DNA of 64,000 bases. Source: Cordylochernes scorpioides (lineage: Eukaryota > Arthropoda > Arachnida > Pseudoscorpiones > Chernetidae). The DNA lies in the NCBI GenBank assembly GCA_030710605.1, contig CP092874.1, positions 18,495,691 through 18,559,690 on the forward strand, written 5' to 3'. The notes below the pieces were generated by a model. It had not been told where the DNA came from. It worked only from the letters and a program-made list of their open reading frames with translations, and searched no databases. The stretch's first letter is position 1. The number at the start of each line of letters is the position of its first letter. This document shows, piece by piece, positions 56,555-64,000 of this stretch. The translations under genes were made by a program, and so were the position numbers.

Positions 56555-57960
56555 CACTGCGTGACATTGAAAATGGAACACCAAGAAATAGTGGCCAGAA
56601 AATTATGCAACCGATGTAACCGAATTATGCAAATGATGTAAAATGCGCAGCTCTCGTGCTCACAAGGAGTAAGATATAAGGGAAGGAACTTGCAGAAAGG
56701 ACAGTATTCGTGTCGTTATTTCTTCAAGGAAAATCATTGTAGAAATTTTGTTCTTGTGTCAAAAGACACGTGTAATAACAGAGAATGCCAGGTCATCGTA
56801 AACGGAGGCAGTTCAAGCAGACAGACGCTTTTACGAGGGGCATGGTGATCGGACTGAAAAGGGCAGGTTGGTCCATACGTCAAATCGCAGCTGATACACA
56901 CCTTGGTGCGTCCACGGTGCACCGACTGTGGAGAAGATGGTTGGAACAAGGAAATGTGGCAATTTATAGGAATGTCGGTGCAACCAGAGTGACGTCAGCA
57001 CGTGTGGATCGGCGTATCCTTCGACAAGCAGTGGCGGCCCCACAAGCCACTTGTACCGCCATCCTGCAACATGTGCAAGACACGCTAGATCATTCCATCT
57101 CGACCAGAACCATTTCCCGTCGATTGGTTGCTAATGGCTTGCACTCATGCCGTCCGCTAAGAAGACTGCCATTGACCCCACCGAATAGGCGCCAACGTTT
57201 GGAATGGTGCCGGGCTAGATCGACGTGGATGACGGAATGGCACAGGGTCGTGTTCTCAGATGAGTCGCGTTTCTGCTTGTCCAGTGATAGTCGCCGTGTA
57301 CGCGTGTGGCGTCGACGTGGAGAAAGGTCCAATCCGGCAGCAATTGTGGAACGCCCCACCGTGCGACAACGTGGAATCATGGTTTGGGGCGCAATCGCGT
57401 ATGATTACAGGTCACCTTTACTTCGTATTCAGGGCACTATGACGGCCCAACGATACGTTGATGATGTGCTGCGACCGGTGACACTCCCCTACCTTCAGGG
57501 GGTACCCAATGCCCTTTATCAGCAGGATAACGCCCGACCGCACACTGCTCGCATTAGCCAACAAGCTCTGCAAGATGTACAGATGCTTCCCTGGCCACCG
57601 TACTCTCCTGATCTCTCACCAATCAAGCACGTCTGGGACATCATTGGACGCCGTTTGCATGCCTTGCCACAGCCGCGTTCAGAAGACGAACTGTGGCAAA
57701 TGGTTGAGAGGGAATGGAGAGCCATCCCTCAGGACGCCATCCGTACTCTGATTGACTCTCTACCTAGATGTGTTGCTGCGTGCATCGCCGTCCGCGGTGG
57801 TCCTACTTGCTACTAAGCCGACGCCGTTCTCGCTCTGTATTATGACTATCATTTTGAAATAAAGATCACTTATTGTTCGTCCCTGTCTCTCTCTGTCTGC
57901 CGAGTTTCATCACTTTCTGGCCACTATTTCTTGGTGTTCCATTTTCAATGTCACGCAGTG
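56555..57960 (+). mobile_element. Tc1-like DNA transposon with both ends
   Basis: Terminal inverted repeats of about 47 bp: CACTGCGTGACATTGAAAAT at the left and its complement ending TGTCACGCAGTG at the right, flanked by TA at 56553-56554 and 57961-57962. It is nearly identical to the element at 12063, apart from a rearranged stretch just inside the left repeat (near 56609). Both are recent members of one family. Confidence 0.96.
56785..57816 (+). pseudogene. Tc1-like transposase, full length but catalytic Glu replaced by Lys
   Basis: 343 codons from the ATG at 56785 to TAA, ending RGGPTCY. Domain layout is the same as the 12306 copy: HTH pair, then DDE core with Asp159 and Asp248 intact. 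At codon 281 the sequence reads SPIKHVWD, with AAG replacing the GAG that encodes the third catalytic acid. Other differences from the 12-kb copy include Ser to Tyr in IAYDYRS. Without the Glu the enzyme should not cleave DNA, so this copy has good ends but probably an inactive enzyme. The 12-kb copy has the good active site but a broken C-terminus. Confidence 0.94.
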
Positions 57961-58069
57961 TATTTTTGTCGAAACGTTGAAAAAAAATTACTACTGGTCG
58001 AAGTGTCTATTTTTTACAGAAATATGAATGCCGGCCAGGCAACCTTTATCTTCAAGAAAAATTTAAGAA

Positions 58070-58757
58070 GTAGAAAGTCTTTGATATTGCTGGTCTTCTT
58101 CTTCTTTTTTTTTTTTGAAGGAGACAGAGCAATTTTGTTCACACATGGTATTGTATCTCGCCGCGTGCCTTCAATAAAGGTCACTGTAATATATTTCAGA
58201 GTTATTGTCTGAATCCCGATATACATGGTAAAAGGTACAACTTCCTTAAGTTTTGTCCATGAGTGTATATACACTTGGTTATCTCGTGTGTCTTCAATAA
58301 AGGTCACTGTAATATCTTTCAGAGTTATTGTCTGAATCACGATATACATGCTAAAAGGTACAACTTCCTTAAGTTTTTTCCATGAGTGTATATACATTTG
58401 GTTATCTCGTGTGTCTTCAATAAAGGTCACTGTAATATCTTTCAGAGTTATTGTCTGAATCCCGATATACATGGTAAAAGGTACAACTTCCTTAAGTTTT
58501 GTCCATGAGTGTATATACACTTGGTTATCTCGTGTGTCTTCAATAAAGGTCACTGTAATATCTTTCAGAGTTATTGTCTGAATCACGATATACATGCTAA
58601 AAGGTACAACTTCCTTAAGTTTTGTCCATGAGTGTATATACATTTGGTTATCTCGTGTGTCTTCAATAAAGGTCACTGTAATATCTTTCAGAGTTATTGT
58701 CTAAATCCCGATATATATGTTAAATTGTACAAATTTCTTAAGTTTTGTCCATGAGTT
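58070..58757. mobile_element. ACACTCATGG MITE with five internal units, minus orientation
   Basis: The unique part (GAAGGAGACAGAGCAATTTT) is followed by about five 123-bp units and a terminal TTAAGTTTTGTCCATGAG. The minus-strand open frame of 220 codons again follows from the 123-bp period. It lies about 110 bp downstream of the Tc1 element at 56555-57960. Confidence 0.83.
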
Positions 58758-59640
58758 TAACTTCTCTGCGAGGGAAACTTCAAAATATTGTTTGTATAAA
58801 ATATAAGAACCGTTTATAACTAATGGAGAGAAATATATCTATACCCCACTCTATACGTCTAAATATATATTGCTATATTTAAGTACCGTGTTTATTCGGA
58901 TCAAAGAGCCAATATTTGATAGAAATAGATTAATGTTTTGATGAACTAATCGCAAAGAAAAATATTCCAAAAACAAATTATACGACCGGTAAAAAAAAAA
59001 TATCAAACGAACTTTTACGAACAAAAAAAAAATGTTACAGACGACACCAAATAACATTTTCCCGCCTGATTACCTGGCGGGAATTTACAAGCTTTGTTGC
59101 CGAATTTTGTGAAATTTTATAAATATAAATCATAGAAGAGAGAAAATGACTATTTAACATTTAAATTGAGAAAATATTGGGACATATTCTCTCATCTTGT
59201 TCTTTACCTTTACATTTCAAATTAAACATTTAAATACTTTTGCTATTTATAATTATACATTTTTATAATGAAAATACACTTTTTTTAAATGGAGAATTAA
59301 AATAGAAAAATTAAATATTCTGGGGAGTTTTGCAATTTTAAGACATAATTTTACAATTTAATGACATTTTTACACTTTAATGACAACATTTTACACTTTA
59401 AAAACAACTTTTACACTTTAAAAACACCATTTTTCATTTATATAAAAACATTTTACACTTTAATAATAACATTCGTTTATAAATAAATACTTTTCGACCC
59501 AAAAAAATATTTTAACAATTTTCCTATATAGATATATTTAATTTTCACCGAAGTACCTTTATTTTAATTGAAATTACTCCCTTTCTCTCTATGAGATTTC
59601 TCTAAACTAACATCACTATATTCTATAAAATAATCCCATT
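58758..59640. other. AT-rich sequence with repeated TTTTACACTTTAA motifs
   Basis: Between 59340 and 59470, short ACATTTTACACTTTAA-type units recur five or six times with variable spacing. No coding signal. Confidence 0.55.
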
Positions 59641-60267
59641 AATCAATATTGAGTAAAATTAATCATTCCTCCAGGGAAAAGTGTCTTTTCAAAACATTTC
59701 TCTAGCTTTCAGACACGGCGCCCTTCTACAGGGGTAGCCTCAGCGGCGAAATACGTGATCTACTTATTCTTCGTAGATCGCGAAATACGTGGTGTCGCTG
59801 GAGATTCTCCACCAAACTCTGCAGCAGAGGCGCCATGTTCTTTATTCATAGTATGATGCATATATATATATATATATATGGTAATTTAAACCAACAACCC
59901 CATACTGTGTATATAACTTATAATAAGATTGTCATGTTGTATATAGAAACAAATCTATAAATAATTATGCGCATGATTAATCTGTGTCATTGCATCGCCC
60001 TATGTAATGTAATTTGTACAAAGTGGATAAATAAATAAAATCTGTAATAGATTTAAGAGTTGAGCTAAAGCAGAGATCGAGCATAGTATTGCCAAAACAA
60101 CAAAGTCTAAAGATGGAAGTCATAAATCAGGTCGATTTACAATTCCCACAAACAAGGCCACCCACACTGTCACATGTGGTGGAATGCAGAGACCCCTCTC
60201 ACACCTGGACATGCCAAGGCCCCCCTTTTCTCAGAAACGCCCCTGTCACATAAGGTCGCCCCGTTTT

Positions 60268-60330
60268 TAACCTATAAATACATCACCTTACAGTGGCTTG
60301 ACAGTTCAGTCAGTACAGTTCAGTTCAGTT
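60268..60330 (+). promoter_or_regulatory. Possible Pol II core promoter
   Basis: CCTATAAATACATC is followed about 30 bp later by GACAGTTCAGTCAGTACAG, an initiator-like TCAGT series. This spacing is typical of LTR or arthropod-type promoters. The downstream 67-codon ORF at 60344 has no recognisable domain. Confidence 0.35.
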
Positions 60331-60902
60331 TAGTTCACCCTTAGTGCAAGCCACGTCGGTCGTATGTTATGTCGATCTCATCCAACATGTAGTTAGGAAG
60401 AACTCGTCTATCTCCATCTTTTCGCTCCTAGCTCAACTTTTATCTATTAACGGAACTTTCTTAGTGCAACTGTGTCTTCGTTTTTTGTGTATGGATATCC
60501 CCAAGTTTTTCCACTCTGCCTCGACCACGACTGCCTGTATTTTGTGAGAACTTTTAAAGGTCTTCCAAGATGCAGAGAGGTACTGGAAAACTCTACATCC
60601 TGACTGTTCCTCTTGGTCAACACAGTACAACAAGAGAGCTACCAGGACTTCAACTTATTTCAGTAGTCGACTTCAAACTCAACAAAATATTACAGTAGTC
60701 GATAGGATCTCTACAAAAGCTACTGGAATTCTCAAATTATTTCATATATATAATTATCTTTTTTTAAATAGTACAGACTGTGCACTTTGCATGTATTGAC
60801 AAGATTTCAATAAAATTATTTTAATTGTCAATTGATAAGGCACACAATTTGGATTATAGATTATAAACACAAGGTAATAAGACCAAATCCAAATAAAAAA
60901 TA

Positions 60903-60949
60903 GTGTGTGACGTTTCGGTAGCAGCGTTGTTACCATCTTCAGACAAAAG
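60903..60949 (-). ncRNA. Hammerhead-like motif in inverted pair (with 60993-61039, +)
   Basis: CTGAAGA, one unpaired T, stem GGTA/TACC, GAAA, CGTC, then ACACAC opposite TTTTGT. The plus-strand partner has the same boxes with stem GGTAA/TTACC. The extra base before stem II departs from the hammerhead consensus. Confidence 0.4.
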
Positions 60950-61370
60950 TACTTATAGATTATAAACACAAGGTAATAAGGTAATTTGTACTTTTGTCTG
61001 AAGATGGTAACAACGCTATTACCGAAACGTCACACACTATTTATTTATTTGGATTTGATCTTATTACCTTGTGTTTAATTGTCAATTTTCTACATCAGTA
61101 AATATGTATACATTAATTATACCATATTTACTCCTTTAGTGTCTGAAAGAAATGTTTTGAAAATATACTTTTTCCCTGGAGGTCTGATTAATTTGACTCC
61201 ATCACTCTCTACCGACACACAATCCATATAAACCATTAATATATCTTTTTGAAAATAGAGCAATCCATAATTAAATATTTAATTAAAAAGGCATATATTG
61301 GATCAAAATATCATTTATTTTACCAATATATTGTTGACACACTTTAAAATACATTATAAAGGACTGCGGC

Positions 61371-61800
61371 GTATGATTATAAAACAACACTTAAAGTTTC
61401 ACCGCATAAGTTTCTTTTCTGTGAAAAATCAATATTTATTTCAAAGAGAAATATTTACTATTTCTAACTTTTTTTGGATGAAGTATGAAAGGGTGAAAAT
61501 ATGAAGAGTAATGGCGAACGGAAAAATAAAAGTGTCCAGGGGCGGGAATCGAACCCACAACATTCCGCTTACCGGGCAGATGCCATGTCCACTAGACTAC
61601 CCTGGACGTATTTTTCCGTTCGTAAATAATACTTAAAGTAACTTATAATACATTATAAAGGACTGCGGCGTATGATTATAAAACAACACTTAAAGTTTCA
61701 CCGCATAAGTTTCTTTTCTGTGAAAAATCAATATTTATATAATATTGATTTTTCACAGAAAAGAAACTTATGCGGTGAAACTTTAAGTGTTGTTTTACAC
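61371..61800. mobile_element. Composite foldback with two palindromic parts and a tRNA-like core
   Basis: The arm GACTGCGGCGTATGATTATA occurs at 61363 and again at 61663. After the second occurrence the sequence turns back on itself at 61735-61745 (TCAATATTTATATAATATTGA). The tRNA-like sequence lies between the first arm and the second. Confidence 0.75.
61534..61606 (-). tRNA. Complete tRNA-like cloverleaf in foldback arm (GGT anticodon position)
   Basis: 73 nt that fold as a full cloverleaf: acceptor TCCAGGG/CCCTGGA (7 bp), D stem GTC/GGC, anticodon stem TCTGC/GCGGA with loop CCGGTAA (anticodon position GGT, which would be Thr), variable loop of 5, T stem GTGGG/CCCGC with loop TTCGATT. Position 33 is C instead of the near-universal U, so a working tRNA is doubtful. 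It is related to the 30716 copy, and the flanks are foldback arms of the same family. Confidence 0.7.
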
Positions 61801-62384
61801 TTTAAAATGTTATAACACCTTGATGAAGGTGGGCGTTCAGCCAACTGAAATATTAGTAAAATAAATGATATTTTGATCCAATATATGCCTTTTTAATTAA
61901 AAAAATAATATATCTGTGTTGGAGTAAATAGCTTCAGTGACCTGGTAGAACATAAAATCTGGAAAAATCCAAAGGAGAGATTTAGACACCAGTCCTTCCC
62001 AATATTTCTTCTTCATTACAGTAATCATATAAATGTTAAAATTGCTAACAAAATTTTTCGTTTTTAAAGCAAATCATCGCATCATTTAGATAAATAGTTA
62101 TCGACATTAATGGGATTATCTCTCATAAATAACTTATCACCCTCTATCACTGAAAATTACATTTTTTAACGATAATTTTTTTTTAAACTGGCGAAACCGC
62201 TGGGAGGATTCACTACTGATGATCCACCCCTCATCCCTCTTACAATTTTTCTTCATTAAAGGATAAAAAAGAGAGAGCTGTATAAATAAATTTTAATTAC
62301 ATATTTTTAAAAATCATCGTTAAAATATTGTCGCAAAGTATGTATTATTTTATTTACAGAGTATCATTTTTGAATTTATACTTT

Positions 62385-62505
62385 GCTACTCTGTAAACTA
62401 CCCTCTTTGCTTATATTTTGTTTATCATTCATAGTTTGTTCTTGCCTGTAATAAATTGCTGTCTCATCCCGAAGTTGGTCTTCCCTAATTTTCCATGTGG
62501 CAATA
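62385..62505 (+). repeat. Solo LTR fragment of the 48.7-kb TRIM-like family
   Basis: The reverse complement matches 48720-48840 (AAGAACAAACTATGAATGAT, GTAGTTTACAGAGTAGCAAA). No second LTR is nearby. Confidence 0.7.
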
Positions 62506-62735
62506 TTTATAAAAAATTCTATGAATGGGAATATTGCCGGAAGAAAATTGATCTATAAAACGAAAAGATGTCTTTCTTCCGTCAAATAGCATATAGGGTT
62601 TACGCCTATTTTAAAGGGAGAGGTGTCCTTTCTTTCAATAGAGATACATTTTTTAATTCCTCCTTGAAAAACCTTCCCATCTGTTTTTAGATCACGAGAA
62701 GACAACATCTAGTTATAAACTATATACACACCTGC

Positions 62736-62906
62736 ACCACTGAACACACATTCAATCTCAAACAAGCCCATTACCACGACATAAAAAGCAAGCAACAACG
62801 ATTATTCCTGGAAGCACTGGTATCATCAAAAATAAATAGCATTAATAGAAAAATTGACCTCCCAACCCAATATGACAATATCCCTGGCAAATTATCTATA
62901 AATTAA
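62736..62906 (+). pseudogene. Second Penelope-like element C-terminal tail
   Basis: 57 codons including the stop. It reads TTEHTFNLKQAHYHDIKS, then QQRLFLEALVSSKINSINRK and IDLPTQYDNIPGKLSIN, matching the closing part of the GIY-YIG domain and C-terminus seen at 21290-21440 (INRKID-P-x-Y). The upstream GIY-YIG half is absent or unrecognisable. Downstream to 63100 I see no hammerhead motif. Confidence 0.82.
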
Positions 62907-64000
62907 TATATATTTCATCCCATTATAATATCTAATATTTTAGCTGTAAACAGTTTGATGTACGCCCACACATGCCAATAACACAATTATTACTGTACAA
63001 ATTTCATCTTGATATTGTATATAGAAGTATATGTCCGTTAAAGAACAGAAAATTTGCTTTAAAACTTGCGAAAATCAAAATTAAAAGAAACACTTTACCT
63101 TAATATTGTTTATTCTTTCTTTTTAGAATAAGGTCTTATTATTGAGAATAGGTCAGAGATTTTATCTCGAAATATTGTTTAAAATGTAAACTAAAGGATA
63201 ACATTGCAAGCTAAATTTTTAGCCATTTATAGATTCGCGTTGTGCCAACTATAACTTAATTACATATTACCCATTGTTTTATTACTCTATAATTGGATTA
63301 ATATTTTCCAGGCGCCAAATATCAATATAGAGGCTAGAAACATACAAAGCCATTGAATATTTTATAAACGAATTTCCACTCTTATATTGAACTGAATATG
63401 AGAAAAGAATTGGGAAGGATTAGCTCAACAGTGGTTAAAATTCCCTTAGTTAAATAAAAAATTCAGTCGGTGGAATAGGTCAAAGGCCTTTTTCACACAT
63501 TACACATAAATAGGGGTAAAGAAGATCATGTTTATCATATCAATAAAGAGAGAATAAATAGAAATAAATAAAAAGAAAGCCAGGAGAAATGAGGAATTAA
63601 CGAGAGAGGAAAAAAAAGGCAATTAATTTCAGAACAAAATGGCGTCTTGATAAAAGGCGCCAAACGAACAAAAGGGACCAAACGATGATAGCGCAACTAA
63701 TGAAGATCGTCTGGACAACTTGTGGCCACCAATGAACAAAGTCATTAACGGTTTTTTTTTTATCCTATCGTTTGATGTTTTTATTTTTAGCGCCATATTG
63801 TCGCACTTTCGGCGTCTGCTCCATTAACTGATACACCTTCCTCTCATTATCACAGAACGTTTTAAAAACGCTTACAAGGATTTTTATTGATTTTTAAAAA
63901 TGAAATTATTTTACTTTCGCTTTCTTTTTTTCTTCTGTTAATTATAAATGCGTCCACACACATTCTGATTTAATTTCCTATAATTGGAAGGCGTGGAAAA
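62907..64000. other. AT-rich sequence at the window end
   Basis: No exon, no clear repeat. GGCGCCAAACG-type short motifs near 63650 have no evident function. Confidence 0.6.

Larger units (their letters stand above)
59642..61203. mobile_element. Candidate element bounded by 65-bp inverted repeats
   Basis: 59642-59712 (ATTCCTCCAGGGAAAAGTGT, TTTCAAAACATTTCTCTAGC) is the imperfect reverse complement of 61138-61203. The 1.4 kb inside hold a short hairpin (59735-59800), a TATA-like region at 60270, and an inverted pair of hammerhead-like motifs (60903-61039). No transposase seen. Could also be an older composite of unrelated inserts. Confidence 0.4.

Overview
This is intron-rich, AT-rich nuclear DNA from a metazoan, most likely an invertebrate; I cannot place it to phylum. 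It has no bacterial gene organisation. Host coding sequence is limited to four short exons. Nearly everything else is transposable elements, foldback elements, tRNA-derived repeats and tandem arrays.

Host gene: four consecutive internal exons of a potassium-dependent sodium/calcium exchanger (SLC24/NCKX family) lie on the minus strand at 42598-42701, 33897-33971, 11896-11975 and 3466-3584. Splice phases fit across all junctions. The first exon carries part of the alpha-1 repeat, the next two the following membrane segments, and the fourth the start of the cytoplasmic loop. The introns are about 8.6, 21.9 and 8.3 kb. Upstream exons must lie beyond 64 kb and the alpha-2 exons beyond position 1.

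Intron content, low to high coordinate: palindromic MITEs; a 772-bp-LTR non-autonomous retroelement (4939-9333) nested in a MITE; a Tc1-like element (12063-13419); a very young Ty3/Gypsy element (13946-19122) with identical LTRs, a canonical -1 frameshift site and three nonsense codons; a Penelope-like GIY-YIG fragment (21040-21440); a 79-bp tandem array (29.2-30.3 kb); a foldback element with a tRNA-like core (30569-30940); a 175-bp array (32.5-33.4 kb); a second Tc1-like element (34670-36165); and a 58-bp array (37.7-38.7 kb) next to a GC-rich block. Upstream of the first exon are a hAT MITE (44341-44667), a decayed Gypsy pol (45.6-48 kb), a small LTR element (48.7-49.4 kb), a decayed mariner (50.1-51.0 kb), a MITE with seven internal repeats (54.9-56.0 kb), a Tc1 copy nearly identical to the 12-kb one (56555-57960), another tRNA-core foldback (61.4-61.8 kb) and a second Penelope-like tail (62736-62906).

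The most striking theme is a set of hammerhead-ribozyme-like motifs spread over the intron and upstream repeats. Two (52310-52351 and 23671-23712, minus strand) have the complete conserved core, paired stems I and II and a plausible cleavage site. At least eight others from several families keep the same layout with core changes, many in inverted-repeat arms. Penelope-like retroelements are known to carry type I hammerheads, and two Penelope-like coding tails are present here. All calls come from reading the sequence; no database search, folding calculation or alignment was run.
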